DNA of 6,161 nt, from contig CAMKZP010000239.1 in the NCBI GenBank assembly GCA_946477805.1, forward strand, positions 1 to 6,161, in the 5' to 3' direction. Under the pieces are notes generated by a model. The model had not been told where the DNA came from. It did not search any database and saw only the letters and a list, made by a program, of their open reading frames with translations. The position numbers and the translations under genes are program-made. This document shows, piece by piece, positions 1 through 5,702 of the stretch. Numbering within the stretch: the stretch's first letter is position 1; the number at the start of each line of letters is the position of its first letter. This stretch comes from an uncultured Enterobacter sp. (GTDB lineage: Bacteria; Pseudomonadota; Gammaproteobacteria; Enterobacterales; Enterobacteriaceae).

Positions 1-1740
1 CAGCTCGTCCAGCGGCAGCGTGGTGTCGGCAATGCGGTTAACGAAGGAGGTGTTCGCGCCGTTTTCCAGCAGGCGACGCACCAGGTAGGCCAGCAGGGTT
101 TCGTGCGTTCCGACCGGAGCATAGATGCGGCACGGACGGTTCAGCTTGCCGTCCGCCACTTTCCCGGTCACCTGCTCGTACAGCGGTTCACCCATGCCGT
201 GCAGGCACTGGAACTCGTACTGGCCCGGATAATAGTTTTGCCCGGCCAGGCTGTAAATCGCCGCCAGGGTGTGGGCGTTATGGGTCGCGAACTGCGGGTA
301 GATCAGGTTCGGCACGCCGAGCAGCTTTTTCGCACAGGCGAGGTAGGAGACGTCGGTGTAAACCTTGCGGGTATAGACCGGATAGCCCTCCAGCCCCTCC
401 ATCTGGGCGCGCTTGATTTCGCTGTCCCAGTAGGCGCCTTTCACCAGACGGATCATCAGGCGTCGACGGCTGCGGCTTGCCAGGTCGATCAGGTAATCAA
501 TGACGAACGGGCAGCGCTTCTGGTAGGCCTGAATGACGAACCCGATGCCGTTCCAGCCCGCCAGCTCCGGCTCGAAGCACAGCTTTTCCAGCAGATCGAG
601 GGAGATCTCCAGGCGGTCGGCCTCTTCGGCGTCAATGTTGATGCCGATGTCATACTGGCGCGCCAGCAGGGTCAGGGACTTCAGGCGCGGGTAGAGCTCG
701 TCCATCACGCGGTCATACTGCGCGCGGCTGTAGCGCGGGTGCAGGGCGGAGAGCTTAATGGAGATGCCCGGGCCTTCATAAATGCCGCGCCCGTTGGAGG
801 CTTTACCGATGGCGTGGATCGCCTGCTGGTAAGAGACCATGTAGGCCTGCGCGTCGGCGGCGGTCAGCGCCGCTTCGCCCAGCATGTCGTAGGAGTAGCG
901 GAAGCCTTTATCTTCCAGCCTGCGGGCGTTTGCCAGCGCTTCGGCAATGGTTTCGCCGGTCACAAACTGCTCGCCCATCAGGCGCATCGCCATGTCCACG
1001 CCTTTGCGGATCAGCGGCTCGCCGCTCTTGCCGATAATGCGGTTCAGGGAGCGGGAGAGGTTGGCTTCGTTATGGGTGGAGACCAGCTTGCCGGTAAACA
1101 GCAGGCCCCAGGTGGCGGCGTTGACGAACAGCGACGGGCTGCGACCGATGTGCGAGTGCCAGTTGCCGTTGCTGATCTTATCGCGGATCAGCGCGTCGCG
1201 CGTGGCTTTGTCGGGAATACGCAGCAGCGCTTCCGCCAGGCACATCAGCGCCACGCCTTCCTGTGAGGAGAGGGAGAACTCCTGCAGCAGCCCCTGCACC
1301 ATCCCGGCGCGGCCGGTGGCGGTTTTCTGGTTGCGCAGCCTGTCGGCCAGCTGGTAGGCCAGGGCGTGCGCCTGAGCGGCGATGGCGTCCGGCAGGCGAG
1401 CCTGCTCAAGCAGCATCGGCACGGCGTCGGTTTCGGCCCGGCGGTAGGCGCCGGTAATGGCGGCGCGGCTGACGGACTGCGGCAGGATCTGCTCGGCGAA
1501 CTCGAGGAACGGCTGGTGGCTCTCTTCGACAGCCGTCGCGGTCTCTTCGCTTTCATTGGCGGCACCCGCCAGCAGGGCAGGCAGCTCTGGCAGCTCCTCT
1601 TCGCCTTCAAGCCTTTCCAGATAGTTGAAAATGGCCTGCTTGATTAGCCAGTGCGGTGTGCGGTCAATACGGGTGGCTGCGGACTTAATCCGTTCGCGCG
1701 TGGCGTCATCCAGCTTAACCCCCATGGTGGTCATCCCCAT
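1..1740 (-). CDS. putA: Bifunctional proline dehydrogenase / P5C dehydrogenase and put repressor (5' part, 580 codons)
   Basis: PutA oxidises proline to P5C with FAD and then P5C to glutamate with NAD+. It works at the inner membrane, and in enterics it also represses the put genes when proline is low. Only the first 580 residues are here; the E. coli protein has about 1320, so the ALDH half lies off the left edge. Residues 1-47 form the ribbon-helix-helix DNA-binding domain (MGVKLDDATRERIK near the start, with Lys9). The proline dehydrogenase barrel begins around residue 260. Key residues fall at E. coli positions: Lys329 (SIKLSALHPR), Asp370 (NIDAEE), Arg431, Tyr437, and Arg555/Arg556/Glu559 (YLVRRLLENG), so there is no net indel to this point. 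The start has CAGGAG at 1748-1753, 7 nt upstream, and an in-frame TGA at 1762-1764. The gene is divergent from putP. Identification is by recalled similarity to E. coli PutA and is very secure. Confidence 0.98.
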   Translation of the reverse strand, partial: MGMTTMGVKLDDATRERIKSAATRIDRTPHWLIKQAIFNYLERLEGEEELPELPALLAGAANESEETATAVEESHQPFLEFAEQILPQSVSRAAITGAYRRAETDAVPMLLEQARLPDAIAAQAHALAYQLADRLRNQKTATGRAGMVQGLLQEFSLSSQEGVALMCLAEALLRIPDKATRDALIRDKISNGNWHSHIGRSPSLFVNAATWGLLFTGKLVSTHNEANLSRSLNRIIGKSGEPLIRKGVDMAMRLMGEQFVTGETIAEALANARRLEDKGFRYSYDMLGEAALTAADAQAYMVSYQQAIHAIGKASNGRGIYEGPGISIKLSALHPRYSRAQYDRVMDELYPRLKSLTLLARQYDIGINIDAEEADRLEISLDLLEKLCFEPELAGWNGIGFVIQAYQKRCPFVIDYLIDLASRSRRRLMIRLVKGAYWDSEIKRAQMEGLEGYPVYTRKVYTDVSYLACAKKLLGVPNLIYPQFATHNAHTLAAIYSLAGQNYYPGQYEFQCLHGMGEPLYEQVTGKVADGKLNRPCRIYAPVGTHETLLAYLVRRLLENGANTSFVNRIADTTLPLDEL

Positions 1741-1786
1741 GCCAAAACTCCTGTTGTTCTTTCATTGTTTTCTGTCGATAGCCTGA

Positions 1787-1815
1787 AATATCCACCATGT
1801 TGCAACTTTGTGCAA
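1787..1815 (-). promoter_or_regulatory. Candidate putA promoter
   Basis: Read on the minus strand, TTGCAC (1810-1815) lies 17 bp from GATATT (1787-1792), giving a sigma70-like pair of modest quality (3/6 and 4/6 matches). Transcription would start about 40 bp upstream of the putA ATG. The -35 and the spacer coincide with the PutA operator motifs at 1799-1816, which would explain repression by PutA. The assignment comes from motif reading only. Confidence 0.4.
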
Positions 1816-1816
1816 C
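1799..1816. promoter_or_regulatory. PutA operator cluster, putA-proximal
   Basis: The palindrome GTTGCAAC at 1799-1806 contains the PutA operator core GTTGCA on both strands. A further TGCAAC at 1811-1816 lies exactly 10 bp on, one helical turn away. GTTGCA is the core bound by the ribbon-helix-helix domain of E. coli PutA, and Lys9, needed for binding there, is kept in this PutA. The cluster overlaps the candidate putA promoter. Confidence 0.75.
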
Positions 1817-1822
1817 CGTGTT

Positions 1823-1844
1823 AAATGTGACCTGGTTGGCAAGC
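1823..1844 (+). promoter_or_regulatory. Possible CRP site (one good half)
   Basis: AAATGTGA at 1823-1830 matches the left half of the CRP consensus perfectly, but the right half (TGGCAAGC) is poor. put genes in enterics are subject to catabolite control, so a weak CRP site would make sense here. One half-site can easily arise by chance. Confidence 0.25.
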
Positions 1845-1944
1845 TGAAAAATGAATGGATTGTTAATGGATGGTTGGCTGGAAAAACGCGCTGGCTTCTG
1901 CATGTGAAGCCTGTTTTTATGCGGGAGTTAACACTTTTAAAAGG

Positions 1945-1975
1945 TGCAACCGACAAAAGCGTGAGCGAGTGCAAC
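1945..1975. promoter_or_regulatory. PutA operator cluster, putP side
   Basis: Two exact TGCAAC hexamers (GTTGCA on the minus strand) occur at 1945-1950 and 1970-1975, 25 bp apart, each followed by C and preceded by GTG or AGTG. They share the core of the putA-proximal sites and lie just upstream of a TATAAA box facing putP, so bound PutA could block putP transcription or form a loop with the other cluster about 150 bp away. Confidence 0.7.
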
Positions 1976-1989
1976 CTATAGGAAAGACG

Positions 1990-1995
1990 TATAAA
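1990..1995 (+). promoter_or_regulatory. Candidate -10 box for putP
   Basis: TATAAA matches the -10 consensus at five of six positions and faces putP. No good -35 lies 16-18 bp upstream, where the second putP-side PutA motif sits, so the promoter may depend on an activator. It would give a leader of about 160 nt. A weaker alternative closer to putP is TTGTGT (2035-2040) with AGGATA (2059-2064), spaced 18 bp. Confidence 0.3.
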
Positions 1996-2091
1996 ACCAG
2001 GGATGAATTTGATGTAAATGCAGTGTTAAATCGTTTGTGTGCGGAGACGGCTTACGGCAGGATACGCGCGGCCAACAGAAATACACATGAA

Positions 2092-2112
2092 CATCACCCC
2101 GTTCCGGTGATG
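2092..2112 (+). other. Hairpin in the putP leader
   Basis: CATCACC (2092-2098) and GGTGATG (2106-2112) form a perfect 7-bp stem with a 7-nt loop, ending 51 nt before the putP start. No T-run follows it, so it is not a standard terminator. If transcription starts near 2000, the hairpin is in the mRNA leader and could affect stability or translation. It could also be a protein-binding dyad. Confidence 0.4.
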
Positions 2113-2163
2113 AAATAACAGGCAGCCGGGAAGGTTGTCGATCATTATTATTGGAGTCTTTAA

Positions 2164-3672
2164 ATGGCAATTAGCACACCGATGCTGGTGACATTTCTCG
2201 TTTATATTTTTGGCATGATCCTGATAGGTTTCCTCGCCTGGCGATCGACAAAAAACTTTGACGACTACATTCTGGGCGGCCGCAGCTTAGGCCCGATGGT
2301 GACCGCGCTCTCCGCGGGCGCCTCCGACATGAGCGGCTGGCTGCTGATGGGCCTGCCGGGCGCAATATTCATCTCCGGGATCTCAGAGAGCTGGATAGCC
2401 ATTGGCCTGACCGTCGGTGCCTGGGTTAACTGGAAGCTGGTGGCAGGCCGTCTGCGCGTGCACACCGAAGCCAACAACAACGCCCTGACGCTGCCGGATT
2501 ACTTCACCGGGCGCTTTGAAGATAACAGCCGCATTTTGCGCATTATCTCCGCGGTGGTGATCCTGCTGTTCTTTACCATCTACTGTGCCTCCGGCATCGT
2601 GGCGGGGGCGCGTCTGTTTGAAAGCACCTTCGGCATGAGCTATGAAACGGCGCTGTGGGCGGGTGCCGCGGCAACCATCATCTATACCTTCGTGGGCGGA
2701 TTCCTGGCGGTAAGCTGGACCGACACGGTGCAGGCGAGCCTGATGATCTTCGCCCTGATCCTGACCCCGGTCATTGTGATTTTCACCGTCGGCGGCTTTG
2801 GCGAATCGCTGGAGGTGATTAAGCAGAAGAGCATTGAAAACGTCGACATGCTCAAAGGGCTGAACGTCGTTGCCATCATCTCCCTGATGGGCTGGGGCCT
2901 GGGCTACTTCGGCCAGCCGCACATTCTGGCGCGCTTTATGGCGGCCGACTCTCACCACACCATCGTGCACGCGCGCCGCATCAGCATGACGTGGATGATC
3001 CTGTGTCTGGCAGGGGCGTGTGCGGTCGGCTTCTTCGGCATCGCCTACTTCAACAACAACCCGGCGCAGGCGGGCGCGGTGAACCAGAACGCCGAGCGCG
3101 TGTTCATCGAGCTGGCGCAGATCCTGTTTAACCCGTGGATTGCCGGTATTCTGCTCTCTGCGATCCTCGCTGCGGTCATGTCCACCCTGAGCTGCCAGCT
3201 GCTGGTCTGCTCCAGCGCCATCACCGAAGACCTCTACAAGGCCTTCCTGCGTAAAGGCGCGAGCCAGACGGAGCTGGTGTGGGTCGGGCGCTTTATGGTG
3301 CTGCTGGTGGCGCTGGTTTCCATTGCCCTGGCGGCCAATCCGGAAAACCGCGTTCTGGGGCTGGTGAGCTACGCGTGGGCAGGCTTCGGCGCCGCGTTTG
3401 GTCCGGTGGTGCTCTTCTCCGTGCTGTGGTCGCGCATGACCCGCAACGGCGCGCTGGCGGGGATGATTATCGGCGCGGTGACGGTTATCGTCTGGAAACA
3501 GTTCGCGTGGCTGGGCCTTTACGAAATCATTCCGGGCTTTATTTTCGGCAGCATCGGCATCGTGGTGTTCAGCCTGCTGGGCAAAGCACCTTCAGCCTCT
3601 ATGCAGAAACGCTTTGCGGAAGCGGACGCGCACTACCGCTCCGCGCCGCCGTCTAAGCTGCAGGCGGAATAA
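2164..3672 (+). CDS. putP: Sodium/proline symporter
   Basis: PutP imports proline together with Na+ across the inner membrane and supplies PutA with its substrate. It belongs to the solute:sodium symporter (SSS) family with 13 transmembrane helices. The gene encodes 502 residues, the same as E. coli PutP, with near-identical sequence from memory. Functional residues keep their E. coli positions: Asp55-Met56-Ser57-Gly58 in helix 2 (Asp55 binds Na+), Tyr140, Trp244 (GWGLGYFGQPH), and Ser340-Thr341 with Cys344 (MSTLSCQLLVCSS) for Na+ and proline binding. Hydrophobic segments run almost throughout, and the tail from about residue 475 is polar and cytoplasmic. The start is supported by GGAG at 2153-2156, 7 nt upstream. 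Transcription diverges from putA across the shared operator region, so PutA repression is expected. No sign of damage is visible. Confidence 0.98.
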   Translation: MAISTPMLVTFLVYIFGMILIGFLAWRSTKNFDDYILGGRSLGPMVTALSAGASDMSGWLLMGLPGAIFISGISESWIAIGLTVGAWVNWKLVAGRLRVHTEANNNALTLPDYFTGRFEDNSRILRIISAVVILLFFTIYCASGIVAGARLFESTFGMSYETALWAGAAATIIYTFVGGFLAVSWTDTVQASLMIFALILTPVIVIFTVGGFGESLEVIKQKSIENVDMLKGLNVVAIISLMGWGLGYFGQPHILARFMAADSHHTIVHARRISMTWMILCLAGACAVGFFGIAYFNNNPAQAGAVNQNAERVFIELAQILFNPWIAGILLSAILAAVMSTLSCQLLVCSSAITEDLYKAFLRKGASQTELVWVGRFMVLLVALVSIALAANPENRVLGLVSYAWAGFGAAFGPVVLFSVLWSRMTRNGALAGMIIGAVTVIVWKQFAWLGLYEIIPGFIFGSIGIVVFSLLGKAPSASMQKRFAEADAHYRSAPPSKLQAE

Positions 3673-3678
3673 GTAACC

Positions 3679-3702
3679 CCCTCTCCCCCAAAGGGGAGAG
3701 GG
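3679..3702. repeat. Perfect 10-bp inverted repeat after putP
   Basis: CCCTCTCCCC (3679-3688), the loop CAAA and GGGGAGAGGG (3693-3702) make a flawless GC-rich hairpin 6 bp after the putP stop. No T-run follows on either strand, so it is a poor intrinsic terminator by the usual rule. Short CCCTCTCCC/GGGAGAGGG palindromes are common between genes in Enterobacter-like genomes, so this may be a dispersed repeat that also protects the 3' end of putP mRNA. Confidence 0.6.
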
Positions 3703-3775
3703 AATAAACCCCACTTGCTAAATTCTGCAATTTACGTTGATATCGCTGTGCTTATAACAATGAGGATAGCGAAGC

Positions 3776-4195
3776 ATGACAATCAAAACAGGGCTAATGG
3801 CCGCGGCGCTAATGATGCTGGCGGGCTGTAATACACCCTCGCAGCACGCGGCGGTGGAAACCTGCAAAGCGGAAAATCAGATGCAGCAAACCACTCTCTA
3901 TTTCGGCCTGAACCGTCCGGCAGGGGTGCAGATAACCGACGGCGAGTGGCAGCAGTTTGTTGACCAGGACGTGACGCCGCGCTTTCGCGATGGCCTGACG
4001 GTATTCGACGCGCGCGGGCAGTGGCTGGGTAACGAAGGGAAGGTGGCGCGCGAGCCGAGCAAGGCGCTGATGCTAATCCACGGCAAAGACGCGCAGAGCG
4101 AGACGAATATCGAAGCGTTACGCGGCGTGTATAAATCGCGCTTCGCGCAGGAGTCGGTAATGCGTGTAGACCAGCCGGTGTGCGTGCAGTTCTAA
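3776..4195 (+). CDS. Small DUF3574-type lipoprotein, function unknown
   Basis: The 139-residue protein starts with a lipoprotein signal: MTIK, a hydrophobic stretch, then the lipobox LAGC with Cys18 as the lipidated residue. Asn19 at +2 predicts sorting to the outer membrane. The mature part resembles the DUF3574 family as I remember it: TTLYFGL (39-45), EWQQFV (57-62), TPRFRDGLTVFDARGQW (67-83), REPSK (92-96) and RFAQESV (122-128). Cys30 and Cys136 lie near the two ends of the mature protein and could form a disulfide. The start is supported by TGAGGAT at 3761-3767. A possible promoter is TTTACG (3731-3736) with TATAAC (3753-3758), but it would begin transcription inside the ribosome binding site, so an upstream start such as TTGCTA (3715-3720) with TGATAT (3738-3743), or read-through from putP, is as likely. 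No function is known to me, and it is absent at this place in E. coli as far as I recall. Confidence 0.85.
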   Translation: MTIKTGLMAAALMMLAGCNTPSQHAAVETCKAENQMQQTTLYFGLNRPAGVQITDGEWQQFVDQDVTPRFRDGLTVFDARGQWLGNEGKVAREPSKALMLIHGKDAQSETNIEALRGVYKSRFAQESVMRVDQPVCVQF

Positions 4196-4196
4196 T

Positions 4197-4222
4197 AAAA
4201 AACGGCGGGATAACCCGCCGTT
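4197..4222 (-). terminator. Intrinsic terminator at convergent gene ends
   Basis: AACGGCGGG (4201-4209), the loop ATAA and CCCGCCGTT (4214-4222) form a perfect 9-bp stem. Read on the minus strand it is followed by six T residues (4202 down to 4197), then ATT, a strong rho-independent terminator for the nucleoside transporter gene. On the plus strand the tail is TTGTTGC, weaker but probably able to end the lipoprotein transcript as well. The hairpin begins 5 bp after the lipoprotein stop. Confidence 0.85.
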
Positions 4223-4229
4223 GTTGCAT

Positions 4230-4262
4230 CGTAGGCCGGGTAAGCGAAGCGCCACCCGGCAT
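4230..4262 (-). repeat. REP (repetitive extragenic palindrome) element
   Basis: Read on the minus strand, this is TGCCGGGTGGCGCTTCGCTT followed by ACCCGGCCTAC, the classic enterobacterial REP form. The outer arms GCCGGGT (4235-4241) and ACCCGGC (4254-4260) pair perfectly and the centre can fold into a short inner stem. It is a single copy, not a paired BIME, and lies between convergent genes, a typical REP position, 4 bp before the stop codon end of the transporter gene. REPs can stabilise upstream mRNA and bind DNA gyrase or IHF in some families. Confidence 0.85.
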
Positions 4263-4266
4263 GACA

Positions 4267-5451
4267 TCACAGCACTAATCCCGCAAAGCTCGCCGACAGC
4301 AGGCTCACCAGCGTCGCGCCGTACACCAGGCGCAGGCCAAACCGCGAAACCACGTTCCCCTGCCGCTCGTTCAGGCCCTTGATCGCCCCGGCCACAATGC
4401 CGATGGAGGCAAAGTTAGCGAACGACACCAGGAAGATGGATAAAATTCCCAGCCCGCGCGGCGTCATCTGATGGGCAATTTTTTGCAGCTCAATCATCGC
4501 CACAAATTCGTTCGCCACCAGCTTGGTCGCCATAATACTGCCGGCATTTAACGCATCGCTCAGCGGAATACCCACCAGCCACGCGAGGGGATAAAACACG
4601 TAGCCGAGGATCTGCTGGAAGCTCATGCCAAATACGCTGGAGAAGAGGGCGTTCACGGCGCTAATAAGAGCGATAAAGCCGATCAGCATGGCCAGAATAA
4701 TCATCGCTACCTTAAAACCGGCCAGAATATATTCGCCCAGCATTTCAAAGAAGCTCTGGGACTCGTGGAGTTTTTCCAGCTGAATTTCCGGCTCCGCTTC
4801 CGGGCGAGTTGGGTTGATGACCGAGAGAATAATAAAGGTGCTGAACATGTTCAGAATCAGCGCCGCAACGACGAATTTGGCGTCCAGCATCGTCATATAG
4901 GCCCCGACAATCGACAGGGAAACCGTCGACATGGCCGTTGCCGCCATGGTGAACAGGCGACGAGACGAGAGATCGCCCAGCACGCCTTTGTAGGCAATAA
5001 AGTTTTCAGACTGACCGAGGATCAGCGAGCTGACGGCGTTAAAAGACTCCAGCTTGCCCATGCCGTTCAGCTTTGACAGCAGGGTGCCAATCAGGCGAAT
5101 AAAAATCGGCAGAATTCGCCAGTGCTGCAGAATACCAATGAGCGCGGAAATGAAAATAATCGGGCAGAGTACGCCGAGGAATATAAACGCCAGCCCTTTT
5201 TCACCCATTCCGCCAAAGACGAAATTGGTTCCTTCGGCGGCAAATTTAAGCAGCGATTCAAAGAATCCCGAGACGTATTTAATAATAAACAGGCCGCTTT
5301 CAGCGTGCAGGAAAAAGAACGCCAGCGCCACTTCAATAACAATAAGCTGTAAAACAAAGCGAATGCGAATTTTTCGTCGGTCGAAACTCACCAGCCAGGC
5401 GAGCGCAAGAATAATCACCAGCGCCAGCAGGAAATGGATAACGTTATACAT
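4267..5451 (-). CDS. NupC-like concentrative nucleoside transporter (CNT family)
   Basis: This inner-membrane symporter is predicted to import nucleosides by using a cation gradient; E. coli NupC uses protons. It has 394 residues against 400 for NupC and is similar along its whole length, but too different to be the nupC orthologue. Binding-site residues known from the Vibrio cholerae CNT structure are recognisable: Gln147-Ser148-Glu149 in GQSENFIAY, Asn314-Glu315 in ANEFVAM, and Phe344, Asn346, Ser349 in SFANFASIG. The loop around residues 271-277 is about five residues shorter than in NupC. The central segment TAMSTVSLSIVGAYMTML (172-189) is typical of NupC. The start is fixed by an in-frame TAA two codons upstream (5455-5457), yet no Shine-Dalgarno is visible before it. 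It is convergent with the lipoprotein gene and divergent from efeU. The first 100 or so codons are visibly richer in A/T than putA or putP. Exact nucleoside preference cannot be read from sequence. Confidence 0.92.
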   Translation of the reverse strand: MYNVIHFLLALVIILALAWLVSFDRRKIRIRFVLQLIVIEVALAFFFLHAESGLFIIKYVSGFFESLLKFAAEGTNFVFGGMGEKGLAFIFLGVLCPIIFISALIGILQHWRILPIFIRLIGTLLSKLNGMGKLESFNAVSSLILGQSENFIAYKGVLGDLSSRRLFTMAATAMSTVSLSIVGAYMTMLDAKFVVAALILNMFSTFIILSVINPTRPEAEPEIQLEKLHESQSFFEMLGEYILAGFKVAMIILAMLIGFIALISAVNALFSSVFGMSFQQILGYVFYPLAWLVGIPLSDALNAGSIMATKLVANEFVAMIELQKIAHQMTPRGLGILSIFLVSFANFASIGIVAGAIKGLNERQGNVVSRFGLRLVYGATLVSLLSASFAGLVL

Positions 5452-5529
5452 GGTTTATGTTCAGTTGGTTTTTGAGGCAGGTATTTAGCCACAGCGCCGT
5501 TTAACCGTAAATGGGCATTTTCGTTATAA

Positions 5530-5557
5530 CTTATAAACCTGAAGATAACTAACGCAA
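5530..5557 (-). promoter_or_regulatory. Candidate promoter of the nucleoside transporter gene
   Basis: On the minus strand TTGCGT (5552-5557) and TATAAG (5530-5535) are 16 bp apart; the -10 matches five of six consensus positions and the -35 three of six. Transcription would begin near 5523, giving a leader of about 70 nt that lacks a clear ribosome binding site. I find no convincing CRP or CytR site, although E. coli nupC is controlled by both. Confidence 0.45.
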
Positions 5558-5610
5558 CTATTATCCCGCGATGCGTTTACATCTCGTCATCAAAACAGCG
5601 CACATTTCGC

Positions 5611-5638
5611 TTGTTTTTCTTTTGGCCGTAATGATAAT
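5611..5638 (+). promoter_or_regulatory. efeU promoter
   Basis: TTGTTT (5611-5616) and GATAAT (5633-5638) are spaced 16 bp apart; the -10 fits the consensus at five of six positions. The -10 lies inside the Fur box, so Fur bound with iron would cover the polymerase site. The start point would be near 5645 and the leader about 58 nt. Confidence 0.6.
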
Positions 5639-5645
5639 CACTATC
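5627..5645 (+). promoter_or_regulatory. Fur box upstream of efeU
   Basis: The 19 bases from CGTAATGATAAT to CACTATC match the E. coli Fur consensus GATAATGATAATCATTATC at 16 of 19 positions. The box overlaps the -10 of the efeU promoter and lies about 57 bp before the start codon. It predicts iron-dependent repression of efeU and any downstream efeO and efeB, as known for this system. It is probably too far from the transporter promoter (5530-5557) to control it. Confidence 0.85.
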
Positions 5646-5702
5646 ACAAGAATTTACCTTTCTTTGCATCAGTTGACCGCGATAAACATTTAAGGTGTCG
5701 GC

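Larger units (their letters stand above)
1741..2163. promoter_or_regulatory. putA-putP divergent control region
   Basis: This 423-bp gene-free stretch separates the divergent putA and putP starts; the E. coli counterpart is about 420 bp. It holds GTTGCA/TGCAAC motifs in two clusters, one near putA and one midway, together with candidate promoters for both genes and a hairpin near putP. Short open frames cross it on both strands (for example 1870-2118 plus), but they overlap the operators, have no good ribosome binding site and resemble nothing I know, so I read the region as non-coding. Two GGTTGGC copies (1834-1840 and 1872-1878) and two AATGGAT copies (1854-1860 and 1865-1871) lie between the operator clusters. 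They could be degenerate protein-binding sites or chance. Confidence 0.9.

Noticed and set aside
103..1266. 387-codon open frame on the plus strand, opposite putA
   Set aside because: It is fully antisense to a certain gene in GC-rich DNA, where antisense frames stay open because of codon bias. Its low-complexity, Val/Ala/Gln/Arg-rich product matches no family I know and it has no clear ribosome binding site.
1841..1871. Possible IHF site or functional repeat (AATGGAT twice)
   Set aside because: The match to the IHF consensus is poor on both strands and the 7-bp repeat is short enough to be chance.
1870..2118. 82-codon open frame inside the putA-putP region
   Set aside because: It covers the putP-side PutA operators and the leader hairpin, has no good ribosome binding site and resembles no known protein.
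2383..2970. 195-codon open frame on the minus strand, opposite putP
   Set aside because: It is a His/Gln/Asp-rich antisense shadow of putP with no recognisable domain and no promoter or ribosome binding site.
3783..4262. 159-codon open frame opposite the lipoprotein gene
   Set aside because: It runs through the terminator and REP element and gives an Arg/Pro/Ala/Ser-rich product, as expected for an antisense shadow.
5054..5488. 144-codon plus-strand open frame opposite the nucleoside transporter
   Set aside because: It is antisense to a well-supported CNT gene, and its Arg/Ser/Ile-rich product has no recognisable domain.
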